From Plecoglossus altivelis (taxonomy: Eukaryota; Chordata; Actinopteri; Osmeriformes; Plecoglossidae): 64,000 bases of DNA. Below the pieces are notes generated by a model that ran no database searches, had not been told where the DNA came from, and saw only the letters and a program-made list of their open reading frames with translations. The first letter of the stretch is position 1. Each line of letters begins with the position of its first letter. The stretch is from NCBI GenBank assembly GCA_036571765.1, contig BROE01000022.1:15152827-15216826 (forward strand), in the 5' to 3' direction. A program made the translations under genes and the position numbers. Below, piece by piece: positions 45,992 to 58,940 of the stretch.

Positions 45992-47879
45992 GTAATTATA
46001 AACCTTTAACTAATCAATACGAATCGATATATCGCATATATGTGGCAGTATTTTGATTTGCAAATGTAAATCGAATGTTTAGATTTAGCATTCCAGGGTA
46101 ATGCAATAACTATTCGCAGCATGGCTAAATTGTTACCGCAAACGCAAATGTAATCAGATTATCAGAGTAAGCATATTTTTAGACTGCTAAAGTAGATACT
46201 CGCACCATCAACCAGAGAAGATTTATTTATGGGTAAAGGAATTCAAATATCAGGATGAAAAATAGACGCCCAGGAGCAAGCACAAACCGGTCAAATGTTA
46301 ACCGTTTCTTTAATTCAGTAAGAATGCAATAGATTTCAATAATGTGTTTTATTATGTAACAGTCTGTCGAGGGTTTGTGGTTAGCAAACTTTAAAATGGG
46401 TCAAAGGGAACATGAGGGCTCCAAGATCGAAGCGCATCGCGTGCGTGGAGTAGTAGTAAATCTCATCAACCGGTTTAATGTTTACGCGAGACTGAGCTTT
46501 CAGGCTTTGAATCCGGATGTCTCTCCTTTCTCATCACATTGATTTTAGTTTTTCAAACAGTCCATTCAGAAATATTTTGGATTTAAATATTTTAGGGTAG
46601 TCTTCTTCGAAATATACAGTGGCAATGTAACGTTTTATTTTACATTTACTCATCGGGGACACGAGTGTGTTGTTTGTGTAAAGGCCCCATTGTTTTCTCT
46701 TGCGTGCGGTTGATTCAGGTGTCAGACCAGCCATTACCAGCTTTTCACATTTGAATTATTTTCTTATGGGATCCGTGGTTGTATCGGACGCTAGTAAACT
46801 GTCTAGGTGTTAATTAGATTTTTTTACCGTTTCTCAGCAAACGGCTCGCTTTCTGCAGGCTATTGGCTACGTGCTTTTCATGTTTGTGTCAGTCATTTAT
46901 AATTTGAAATAATTAAATTAATCTACATGTGTTGGTATAGCAACTTAATCAACACGGAGTCTGAAAAACAAACACGGGATTGATTCATTGATTTAGCCAT
47001 GACAAATGTTTGACGGGGTGCATTTGTTTAAAAAGGCTAGCAGTAGGCACTCTTTAAACCACAATCAGCTGTCCATAAATCAAAACTACAAACACTCGTG
47101 AATTAATAACATTTATGTACAACATACAGGAGTTTTTTAACTGGGAAATTAACAAGTGTGGTTTTCTATGACATTCACCAATCATCATTTAGAGCATGAT
47201 CATTGGGCTATACTTCACGTGTTTACAATAACAAATGAAGGCAACTCTTACAAGACTCTTCCTTACTGATTAGATAATGACATTAATTAAAAAAATTCTG
47301 TCCCAAGTAACCAAATCTAACGTGTATTTCTTGATACTTTCAAATAGGAGAAAAACCGTTCCAGTGTGAGTTCGAAGGCTGCGATAGGAGATTTGCAAAC
47401 AGCAGTGACCGAAAGAAGCACATGCATGTGCACACGTCAGACAAGCCCTATCTCTGCAAAATGTGCGACAAGTCGTACACTCACCCCAGCTCTCTTCGCA
47501 AACACATGAAGGTAAATACACTTTGATTAACTGACCGTGTGTGTGTTGTGTGTGTAGCCTGCAGTGGTATATTACTTACTCTGGAGATCATAGATTACGT
47601 ATTAGGGGTCATATTTTCTCAATTCTAAGATTAAGAGAAAACATTTATTTATTTATTGACTAAAATGGCTTCCGTTTTTTTCAGGTTCACGAGTCTACCC
47701 CTCCTGCCTCCGACTCTTCGCCAGCAGCCAGTTCTGGCTATGAGTCCTCCACGCCCCCTGGCCTCGTCTCCCCCACTACCGAGACCCAAAACAACAACAA
47801 TCTATCCCCCGCATCAGCCGTCCACAACAATAACGGCCACAACAGCCTATCGTCCAATTTTAGTGAATGGTATGTCTAA
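45016..47879 (+). CDS. zic2a: zic2a, second tandem copy (copy B, complete)
   Basis: Exons 45016-45991, 47348-47511 and 47685-47879 encode a 444-residue protein predicted to be identical to copy A. All splice sites, the start, the five fingers and the SSNFSEWYV end are intact. One synonymous change is seen (45807, G against A). If real, this would be a fresh tandem duplicate of a dosage-sensitive developmental gene, starting only 203 bases after the junction and so lacking the upstream promoter of copy A. If the assembly placed two haplotypes in series, it is simply the other allele. The run-length pattern of the differences in intron 2 makes me lean towards an assembly origin. The gene call itself is certain; its status as a separate locus is not. 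Confidence 0.9.
45992..47347 (+). other. zic2a: zic2a copy B intron 1, 1356 bp
   Basis: Same length as copy A intron 1, with C at 47089 in place of T at 42428. Confidence 0.9.
47348..47511 (+). CDS. zic2a: zic2a copy B coding exon 2
   Basis: Fingers 4-5, identical to copy A exon 2. Confidence 0.93.
47512..47684 (+). other. zic2a: zic2a copy B intron 2, 173 bp
   Basis: Against copy A, AAA becomes AA, GG becomes G twice, TTT becomes TT, and the GT run gains one base (GTTG). The splice sites are unchanged. Confidence 0.9.
47685..47879 (+). CDS. zic2a: zic2a copy B coding exon 3
   Basis: 64 codons and TAA at 47877-47879, identical to copy A exon 3. Confidence 0.93.
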   Translation, partial: VHESTPPASDSSPAASSGYESSTPPGLVSPTTETQNNNNLSPASAVHNNNGHNSLSSNFSEWYV

Positions 47880-48197
47880 GACTAAACTGAACATACGATC
47901 CATTCTCAAAATCGGACCATGGACCGCAAAGATTGGGACAAATTCGTGCGCGCACTGAGGAGGCAAAACACAAACGTTTCAAAAGCACTAAACGCTAATC
48001 GAATCCACCAAGGAACACGACAAATTAGCCAACCAACAGAGGAAAATATGTAATATATTCAAGTTGTATTCAATATTGTAAATAATTACTAAATGCCCTT
48101 TCCCATTGATTGTGATAGATTTTGTCAGTCTTTTGATGTATAGATGTTCCTTCAATGGTAGCTATTTCTCTAACTGGACTTATAGTGCACATACTAC

Positions 48198-48203
48198 AAT
48201 AAA
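48198..48203 (+). terminator. zic2a: zic2a copy B polyadenylation signal, proximal
   Basis: AATAAA corresponding to 43540 in copy A. A distal one lies at 48422-48427. Confidence 0.5.
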
Positions 48204-51200
48204 GGTGTATTATGATGTTAAATATTGTGATCTTAAGGCAAATTGATTGTAACTATACTAAACATCTATAAACTGGAAAGAGTGCCAAAGTCAACACATA
48301 ACTCAAACAGACCACAATATTTTGCTTGTGAATGTATATTTTAGTTTGCTGGGCTTAACTTGTGATGTTTTGTGCTTTGCAAGTTTGAATTGTGAAATGC
48401 TATCTGGAAGATTGTGGGGACAATAAACGTCGTGCCGTTCGATTTTCTGCAACTACGCCCGTTCTTTTGTAAATATCAACTGCCATATTTATCCATTTGT
48501 AATTAAATTATGGTATTTACTTGCTACAGATGAAACAATATTTATAAAGAATGTTTCTTTACTATAAATATGTACAATGATGAGCTAAACACGGGCAGTT
48601 GTTTTGTTAAGTGTTTAAGAGGTGTTTCCTTCATTATTGTGATAAGAATTTTACTGCATACGAATATAATAAAAGGTGTTGCAAGTGATCAAGTACCACT
48701 TTCTCGAGTTTTATTACTGTTAAAACATGGTCAAGCAGTAGGCAAGCTACGCCTCAGTTGAACAAGCGAACTCAAAACGAGATCAAAAACAGATTTTGAG
48801 TGTTTGGGATTAGTGGATCAGCCATTGGCGCAACAGTGTTGACTGGGCAGCATGGTAACATTTGTTAGTTGCAAGTAGAGTATGCACCAGACTCAGGACC
48901 GTCTATTTTACTTATCACCATTCTGTCTTGGATTTTCACTTGCCTTCTAGTCTGTCTGTGAATTAAGAGAGCATATTCAGGCTGGTCTTAGGTTGGGCAT
49001 GCTTGCGTTTGGTTGAAATAATCTTACGGCATTTTTCTCCAATCTGCTCGGAGATCCCCTCCGCTGGTCGATCACTTCAGGGACCGAAGTGCATGGTTAC
49101 AACGGCAACGAACTTGAACTTGATTCAACTCTGTTCAAAGCTTGTCTGACTCGAGGATTTAGTGTCAAATAGGCTACCCATGCAGGCACATTTTCTTTTT
49201 CAAGCCAACAACTCAACACGTTCGCGTTCGCATCGAGTAAAAAAACTGCCAGCATTCTTTTTTCTAGAGGGAAGAGGGTAATACAGATGAAATATGATGC
49301 TGATACAATGGTGGGACATTACAGTTTGACGGATCCACCGCGCCCCCCCCCCCCCCCGAGAAAAATATAAACTATTTGATCACCTTTCAAATGAGGCTAT
49401 ATGATTCAGAAATCACTGTCGGCAGAACTTTTACCGTGTACGGACGGAGATAGAAACGAGGCATCTTTAAGAGTACCAACCTCGGAAACATTGTTCAGTT
49501 TAGCACGTTGAGGAGAAAAATGTAGATTGATCTAAGTCTTGCTTTAAATGTTATAGACGCCAAAGGCAAGTACAGTCTCATAAAGAAGCGACATAAGTGA
49601 TGCACTGACGTAAGTGGAGGGTGTATGTCCTTTCGTTTGTCCACACCGTTGGTGAAAAAAGATAGAACAACGCGAAAATTAAAAGAGGAAGACAAGGGCC
49701 ATTTATACAAATCAATCGAGCGACCACGGATGTGTAATTTCATTTCATTTGTTCCCAGAACACTTCTGTCTCAGGAATGTTGGGACTGGACTTCATTCCA
49801 ACTATTTGTTTACACAGACCTTTAATTAAAAAAAACCTGACAGCCTTCCCCTTCCCCCCAAAAAACATGTCCACGGCAATGTAAGCAGGTTTAACAGTTT
49901 GTAGGCCCCATGTGATTAGTCAGTATATGTGAGCATACAGCGGGTGAAATAGGTACCCAAAAGTACTATATGACCGTTTTTTATGGCAGTAGTCTACCCT
50001 ACACGAAAGAGGTTGTATCTCCTAATTGCCCCTTCGTGCGTGGGGCGGAAGTGCGGAGTTTCTCATGAGCAAGCTTGGTGTGGTGACCTCTCGCGCGGAG
50101 GATGATATGACCTGTGGGGAGCAGGAAAGGTCAGCACCACGCGGCGCATCGATGCCTCTTCCTCCTCAACGCATGCTGCTCAGATATTGATCCACGAGAA
50201 GGATGAGCTTTTAGAAAATATTATTTTTCTTCGAGGAGAATCATAGTTAACCCCTGTAGTCAGAAGCTAGGGCCTGTCGATGTGACGAACCCTTTAGGTT
50301 TGGGGCTGAATGTCCTGTAAGTCCACTATGGAGTTATGATTTAAACTAAATATAAGTTAGCGTCTTCCCGTAGAGCTATGATTTAAAATAACAATTTAAA
50401 TTCCTAATTTATTTTTAATAACATATCAACCCCGTTCTACTTCAGGCTACACTAAGACAGGCAACAGCTCTTTTTTTTCTTCCATGTGAGTGGATGTGTG
50501 TGTTTGCACTTTTCAAAAGGCATAGGCCTAATCATTTGATACGTACTTTTCTGTACAGGTTTATTAAGAGGTATCCGTTTTAATGCCATGTGTGACTTAG
50601 AGCAAGAGGGGCCTGGCAGGATGGCAGGAAGGGGGTGGACGAAAGGGGGCTGGCAGGGGGTCTAAGAATTGTATTCATCCTGGTTCTAGCGTCTTAGTCT
50701 TGCCTCGAAAGTAACCCAACAGGTGTTGTAGTCATGCAGTCGCTTTACTTCACCAGAGGTCTGTTATAGCATGCACCTGTGGCACATTCTCTAAACAACA
50801 GCATTGGCATTAGACACCAGCGAAAAATATAACGACACTTTATTTGTTTTTGAAACATTGTGGGTGACCTCTACTCAACCTGACTTAATTCCCAATGAAT
50901 TTGACTTGTTCTCGTGTGCACTGTAACCACACCACTATGAATGGTGGCGTATTGATGAATAACCCATCCCAAATATTATTTCAGACAAAGTGGGGTTAAG
51001 GGTTGGAGTTATACTGTACAAATCTTTAGGATTTACGCTCCCAAACTAACTGAAATGATTGCTATACATAAAGACCAGGCACATTTTTATTGCGAGCTAT
51101 TTCATTTTCACCTCAACCACCAAGAATATCTCGCTCTCTCTCTCACTGTCTGTCTCTCCTCACGCAAACACAAAATACACGTCTCTGCCTCAGTTTGCAC

Positions 51201-51586
51201 CTGGCACCAATATTTTATGAGGTTATATTGTGTAAATTATACTTAACATTAACTAGCACTAATAATAAAGTTAATGAGGGTAACACTGACTGCACTGGCT
51301 TACACTTCGGCCTAGAACAAATCCTTTGCGGATCACATCCAAACATTGCCTATACTGTTGGCCTGCTGACTAATATATACAACTGCATATAACTAACACA
51401 GGCCAACTAAATAAAATCTTTACGTTAGATGAGACTTTCCTTAAAATTATATTGTTAATTCACGTGACTTAACTTTGTATAAGTAGCCGACTGTCTTTAT
51501 ACCTTAAAGGGAGCATGTTGCCTCGCAGTTTAAAAACAAGCAAGGCACCACCTCGAATGTATGATCAAGTACAATCACACAGACAG

Positions 51587-51621
51587 AAAATATGTATTTT
51601 TGAAACAAAAATACATATTTT
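51587..51621. repeat. perfect 16-bp inverted repeat with 3-base loop
   Basis: Left arm AAAATATGTATTTTTG (51587-51602), loop AAA, right arm CAAAAATACATATTTT (51606-51621). All 16 pairs are exact. Confidence 0.92.
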
Positions 51622-54600
51622 ACGCAAAGAAAGAATTAGCCTTTGGTGTCTTGTCTATGCACCTTCACAACCAAACATCTAATGTTAACAATTATGAAAT
51701 AACCTCGATAGTTATGAAAATTACAGCTTAACACAATGTCACACTTTGATGACAATGAAGGGTTACTTGAACAGTTTATGCATAGTGTTCCTAACCAGTC
51801 TGGGTAATGAAAGAATATTTTTGAATCAGTATGTTTAGGTTCGGAACATTATATTGTAGTGGTCATTACCATATATCCTATTTTGTACCTTTGGGGTTCT
51901 ACAATGTGCAAACTGAAGTAACATGCGCACAGCGTCCATGTATGCACAATGGCTGCCCCTTTGGACTTCTGCCCAAGATGCGGCAAAATATGACCAGGAA
52001 TGAGATCAGGTTACTGTGTCATTGTTTTCGATACGCTGCTTCAGTGGAAATGTTACTAGGTCATTTTATTAAAGCCTACAAATAGCTCCGAACTAGCAGC
52101 CTATTATCATTGATTTGCAGAGTAGGCCGGTAAACGCATATATACATATTATATTATCTTGTTCCATGTATTATTTGATTCCTCATTCTTGAAGGTTGTC
52201 ACATTTTCGTTTACGTATGGAGTGCTCTCTCTGTGTCGCTGTCATTTCGTCCAAAACCTCGGCCTATAGTAAGAAAAATATGAAATCACACAAAACGTCG
52301 AAACATGACATTATACGTCTTCAGAAACCCTACGTTCAGGATATTGGATTTAATTTCGTACTGTTTGATTAATATTGTGTTTTACATAGAGGCATGTGCT
52401 CTACTCTGCATATTCTCCAATTAAAGAACAGGCTTCGTTTGTTGGAGCGGAGTTTGTCCTTTAGAAGGTGTATGATCACTGATGTCCACATCACGGCCCA
52501 TCATTTTACATGATAAATACATCGTATTTGAACACTTTAGGCATTTGACCGTTACCCCTTTTGAAATCCTCAAATTTCATTATTCGAAATATATATTTTC
52601 TTACGGCTATTAGATTTTTTAATTTTTTTTAACCTTCTAATGTGATTTTAGCTTGACATATACGTTAGTGATGTATTAGCCCATCTACGAAATTGACAAT
52701 TCATTTTTTGTAACAAATAGGCCTATAACGAACTTTTTCGAATGAGTATTGATGGCTTTTACGTAAGCTTTGAGCAATATGTAGCTTGAAGGTCGAAATA
52801 AAAACATTTATAACGATTATATTGTGGCTCGCAAATTCAAGTAAAAATTTTACAAATGTCAATTCTGTCAGGTTATTCAGCCAAAATGACATGTTTAAAG
52901 GCCAGTTTGCATTTGTTTATTAAAAACAAAGACGTATTACTTTTTGAGACGAATGTTAGAAGCCATGTTAGAATACAGCTGACTGATGTCGATATGAAGA
53001 GCATCCCTTTTTGACAAAGACAATCTAGTTGATAGAAATACAGAACGCTTGTGTTTGGGCCCAAATGTGAAAGAGATTCGTTGAGGCCTGTTGGGTAGGG
53101 GGCAGCAGATTCTTAAAATTAATACTTTGTAACATAATCTGAATGCATACATGGATTTAAACATCTAAATGGGTAGGTTTTAAATCTAAATCAAAGCTGG
53201 GAGTGTTATGAAGTGCAATTAAGAAATAACAGAGTAAGACTTATCCAACACAGACACCTTTTCAGGTTTGTAGTAAAAAAAAAACCCTCCCTTCCACCTA
53301 CTTTGCCCTCCCTCGGTCCCTCCCTCCAACTCTCTGACACGGCCAGTGTTGTGTTTGTGTGGAAGTCTATGTACAGTCTGTCTTCCTGTGTAACTCAGCC
53401 CCCACGTCCTTTCATGTGGGCGCAGCAGCCGCCTTTCTCACACAGATGAATGTGTTTCTGTGAAAGAGCCGGAATGGCTGTCACTTCTGCTGGCAAGGCG
53501 TAGAAACAAACAACCCCCCCCTCCCTACACCTCCACCCCCGTCCTCACCCACCCTCTCCGCCCTTCTCCTCCGAAGAAGCGGGTGCAGGCACCTCCCCTT
53601 TAGACACAGGCACCGGAGTCAGTAGCGCACAAAATAGCCGTCCAAAAAAGCGAAACACTTGTCCTTTCAAGTCGAAGCCTTGACGTGGCCAGTACTCTTG
53701 TAGAGGCAGAAACATTTAGATTGGGATGCGAAGAGCCCAAGTAAATGCTGCACTTGAGCAGGACCGAAGTGGGTGTTCTCCCTGTGTGTTGTCTCCTTCC
53801 TGAAAGAGAAAGAGAGAGAAAAAAACAACAAATCCTTCAAAAAACTCTGCATCTCCACACCCCAACGGATTCCTTCCCAATTCCCCCACCTCTTCGGTTC
53901 TTGCGCAGGGTGGCGGCTCGTTAAAGCCTTCTCTACCTTACCTTGCAAGGTCTGTTCTGTACCCATGCAGGACATGTGTGTGTGTGAGTGTGTGTGTGTG
54001 TGCTTAGTGTTTGTGGTCTAGCCAAGGCCCGTTAGGACCAGAGCAGGTGCTTCATCAAAGACCTAAGCTCATCTGCCTACACATCAGATTGCCCACTGAA
54101 GAGCTGCTGGTATTGCCAGGGAAACCTCTTTTGTTGTTCTGGAGGGCAGTCACAGTCTTATGTTCCATTGTTTTTCATTGTCTTTACAGCCGTTGATGAT
54201 AGGATGTTACATTTGATGGGACCTAGTGCATGCTCAATCGATCGGTTGATAAATCATGCGATTGCAAATACCCACCGCACAGAATTTGAGTTTGATTTTG
54301 ATGTTTAATCCAAAACTCCAAATGATGACCTTTTCGTCCATTTGTTAACAAACTCGAAACTCGAAATGAGGACTTGCAGAAAAGCACTTTTTTTTTGCAA
54401 AATAAATGAGGCGCTGTGGTGTTTGGTATCTCTTCACTTCACTAACACACCATGCAAGGGTTTCATTTCCAAACACCTCTAAAAGTGATTTTGTTACCTT
54501 AGCCTCTTTGATCTGCAAACAGGCAGATCCAGAGCCCTGGGGAACAGCATTCCGGCTAGGGCTGAGTAGGCGGTGGTCTATCCTGTGTGCAACTTACACA

Positions 54601-57600
54601 GCAGACCGGAAGCCATTTTCACTGTTGGAAAAAGCGAAAAAAAATAATTAAGGTAAATTCCAACTGAGCTCAAGATAGCTCTCAATAGGTCTTGCCATTT
54701 TGCATTGTGGTGGCTGTTTAATTGGTAAACATGTGATAATTCTGTTCAATAATGCTTTACTTTTAATTAGTAAGCACTTCTGGGTTATTTTGGTCTACAA
54801 CAGTGAACAAGCAGCAGACTGAGGTTTGAAACCAATTAGGAATTTATGCTAATATGAGAGTCTGATATAGGCCTATCAAACCGAACGCTCAGTCATGTAG
54901 AGAAAGGAAAATGTGGCTGGTGGCAAGCCTGTATGTTGAAAAAGGAGCAGCACTAAACAAACATCTTGAAGTGCGTGCGCTCTCCCCTGGTTTTGATGGC
55001 CTCATGGGTGACAAAGTCTCCCCAGATACAACTTTGAAAGAAAGTTTTCCGGCGGCCTGTGTTCTGAAAAGCGAACGGCATCAATCAGTGACTTGTATGA
55101 GTATGGCGCTCCTGCCTCTTGCTGTCTGTCACTCTCATTTAGGGACGATCATGGAAAATAAGATGCGGTGCTCACCTTCAAACAGATTTATAGGACTTGA
55201 CATGAGATTGACTGGAGATAAGCCGCCCCCCCCCCCCCCACCCGCCCCCACATGCACACACAAACCCACACCACTACCCCCCTCCCACCGGCCCACCCGC
55301 CATGAGAACTTGCTTCACAACCATCTGGCACCTGGTTATTTTTTTTCTCCAAAATCTGTTTATTGATTCGATCATATCTTTTACAGGCAACCCTTGACAT
55401 CAAGCTCAAGTACAAATGGAAGACGAGCATAAATCACTCCCGACTAATAGTCTTTTTCTGCTTTGAAGAGCTAGTTAATGCAGCCGAGTGACATGAACAC
55501 AACTGTCTGATGTCTTAAAGAGTTGGCAAGCATCAAACATAATAGGCTGTCAACCTTCCACAGGTACTCCAGAGCCGACACAAATGAAGGAGGATGTGGA
55601 TCAAACCAGTGGCTGTCCCCATGACGCACACTCACATTCAGTAAGTCTGTCCTCTGATCTCCTTATCTTCTCCATTGTCTGGTCTTCGCCTTGGGGATGT
55701 TCACACCTGCCGAGACAGCGGAAACGCGTCAAGAGACACCTAGCCTGGTGCTATCGCTTACTAATCAGCGCTCGGGGTTGACAACGATTCTGTCGATTTT
55801 CAAACAACTTTGATTCGTGGGTGGAAGTACGACATCTCTCCTCTCTTTTAGGCTTTCGAATCTGCCCATGCAAGATTGGGCAAGTTTGGAGGCATATTGA
55901 ATGGAGGTCCCAATTCGTCCTGTTTTTTTCTTTTTTTCTCCAACGTTAGCTTCTCACCGTAGGGAGTCGCACCCCATGACCCCTGACGGGAAACTGGGAA
56001 GCTTCCTCATCTTGGGCCTGGGCCTGGACTGTTCCCCTCCTCTCTTCAGTGCGCTGGGCTGGAAAGAGCTCATTTGATTGACTTTGAGCGCCAAGTTTTT
56101 CCACTCTGGAAGCTCGCAGTCCCTTGACAGCCAGAGACCTTTCTGGTCAGTGAGCGCATCGACGGCCAGTCAGTTAGCACCTGACACCTGTCAATGTGTT
56201 GTCCGGTCCTGCCCAAACCAGGACAGATTAGTACGAAATGATTCATTCTGGAAAAAATTACTTTTCCATAGTTGTTTTGCACACTTCTCTGCAAATGTAT
56301 CAGCTAATAGCTGATAAAATTGTAGGTGAGATATTTACATACGTGATTGCTAACATTACTTATCATTTGCAATAATAGACGACAGAAACAGTCATTACTG
56401 TAGAAAACAAAACAACAGACCTACTGATGAAAACACAAAAATAGCTGCAGAAATGCTGATATTGAGGTACATCATGGAAACAGAAGACTTCACACAGATT
56501 CCTGGTAGAGGTGACACTGGTGAGGGCAACTACTGGGGCAACAACAAATGTATTGGATTTATCTGCTGTGTCTGTAGGTTTCTGTGAACCACAGCTGTAA
56601 CCAAATCCCAACCATTTGGTGCAGAAACCTGGTGGCGCTCTGCTTTGGGCCGCTAGAACACAGAGTTGGATCATTCAAAAGTTGCCAACCAGGGTGGTGT
56701 CCTTTATCCGGAGTGAAAACAACTTACGTTGAGCAAAACAGTTTTGGTTCTGAAAAACAAAGAAGTTGCGAAAGGTGCATAAATATTGTTTAAATGCTTC
56801 CCGAAGGTCCTGGAAGCCAAAGGACTGGTTCAAGGTCATGCCGACTACACAATAACGTGCTCTTTTACGCATCACAAACGGGATGCCTCACAACGCTACA
56901 AGTTCAACCACCAACTAATTTACACAAAGGGCACAGCAATGCCACACATAAAGCCAGGCAACAATAGGCACTTCATCATTTAAAGAGGAAGCCTCGCCTA
57001 TACGCCTACACTACACGCTGCGCAAGGGAATACATGGGGATGTATGGGAGGGAACTAGAAACCAGGAAGTATTTCAAACAGGAAGTCAAGCACTCAGAAA
57101 AAGTACTATATGCTGCATATTGGTTCATTTAGGATAAATTGGACTGACAAAATCAGCTTCATTGTTCCAGCAGTTATTTTAAGTTTGCTGAAAGGAAATG
57201 TGTCCTCCATTTGAAACGAAACCATCCAAGTTATCTGAATAATCAATAATCACCAATAATCTGAACTGCAAGACAAATTACATAGTTAAATTGTTCTATT
57301 CAATTTTGGCTAGTGATTCTATTAATTAATTAAGACAATTCATGGGTCACACAGATTTAGTAACGAAAGAAAAGAAGAAGACATTAAACAAGCATATAAC
57401 CTGATACAAGGAAAACAAGGGAGGAAGTCACAATCACAATTAATAAATACACACACTTAAGTAACAATGCCCTCTCAGAAAAGTATTAAATGTCTGTGAA
57501 CTTTGTAGTTATTCATCACTGAGGTAATATTTCATTAGATACACATATACAATGAATATTGTTATCACTGTTGTGTACAAATAACTTTCTTGCTCAGACT

Positions 57601-58891
57601 AACATGGCTAATATGGTTTGGCCTTGACTATCAACCACATATTATAGATCGCAACATGGAACATGGCATCACTGATATGTTGGAGAAAGAGAGGGAAAGA
57701 AAGAGGGTGACAGAGGAAGGAAGCTGTGTGTTGAGTGAGAAAAAATTGTATGCGTGAGAAATTGATGTCATTACCATACAGTAAACTAGGGGACGAAAAG
57801 GGACATGACTCTCAGCTAAATACCTTCACCAATTCAAGCGATCTGCATACTATGATGGCAGAATATTACATTAATGCATGCTGAGACTACAGGTCTTCGT
57901 CAATCAGTTGTGTTTACTTATTTATATATGAATATGTATATCTATATCACATCTAAACGTCAATGCGTCTGTGTGTACAATAATGTCACCCACGTGAGTT
58001 TCCTATTTGTCAAAAGCTGCTTTATTTTGAGGATGGCACCATCTAAGCAGTGCAGTGCAGTAACATTAACATGATAGCCACACTCCTCTCCTCACTCACT
58101 CCTACCCCCATCAATCTTTTTAACTGTCCTTCTCCTTCACCCCTCCTCCTTCCTCCCTTGCTCCCCTCCAACCTACAGTCAGCGCTGCCTCCTCTCTACT
58201 GCTCGTCTCATCTTCACAAAGCGCAGCACCTGCAAAGGAGGTGTTGATGCTCCCATCGCATCCAGTTTGAGGGGATCGGGGTGCGTTCAGTCCCCACCCA
58301 GAGCGGGGGGATACCAAACCCTTAGAACCCGTCTTCCGTGTGAATGCGTCTGTGTGTGTCTTGTCCCTTCTGGAGAGGCTGTGTGTGTGTGTGCCATCCC
58401 ACAGGGTCCTCCCCCCCACCAGTTCTGTGGTAACGTATGGGAGGCCTCAACCAAGCAGCGCTTGACAGATAAATCAGAAACACGATTGACAGCCGCTTAC
58501 CCTGAAAAGGAGGGACGAGTAATGGAGCTTGAAAGGAGGGATATTCATGGCAGGTATTTTCATGGCGAGTGAAAAACAAAACAAAACAATAGCCTGATAC
58601 TTACGGAGACGATGAATACATCCCCCTTCCCTTCATACACCCACACATACACACACAGGCTCCCTTTCAGAAACAGCGTGTTTAGCACCAAGGCAAGTGG
58701 TAGGCTGGTATGAAGCTACAGGTGGAATTACAGCAACATTATCCCCAAACCCCAAGGGGAGCAAAGCTGGGGGCCTAATGACAGAGTTGAGCAGGGACAG
58801 ACAGAGAATTATGAACATTATGACATGTCAGTACATGTCAGAAGGAACAGTGGACAGACCACGGCTTCATCAGCGTGTGGATTAGCTGGAG

Positions 58892-58940
58892 CCACGCTGC
58901 TAGCTAACTACCTCCCCACGCTGCTGGCTAACTACCTCCC
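58892..58940. repeat. 25-bp tandem repeat, two units
   Basis: CCACGCTGCTAGCTAACTAC and CCACGCTGCTGGCTAACTAC, each followed by CTCC. One mismatch. Confidence 0.85.

Larger units (their letters stand above)
44813..49474 (+). repeat. tandem duplication unit B carrying a second zic2a
   Basis: Near-identical to 40152-44812 in direct orientation, with no gap or N at the junction. The two breakpoints share only a 2-base microhomology (GT). Identity is clearly above 99 percent by eye across exons, introns and flanks alike. Confidence 0.97.
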
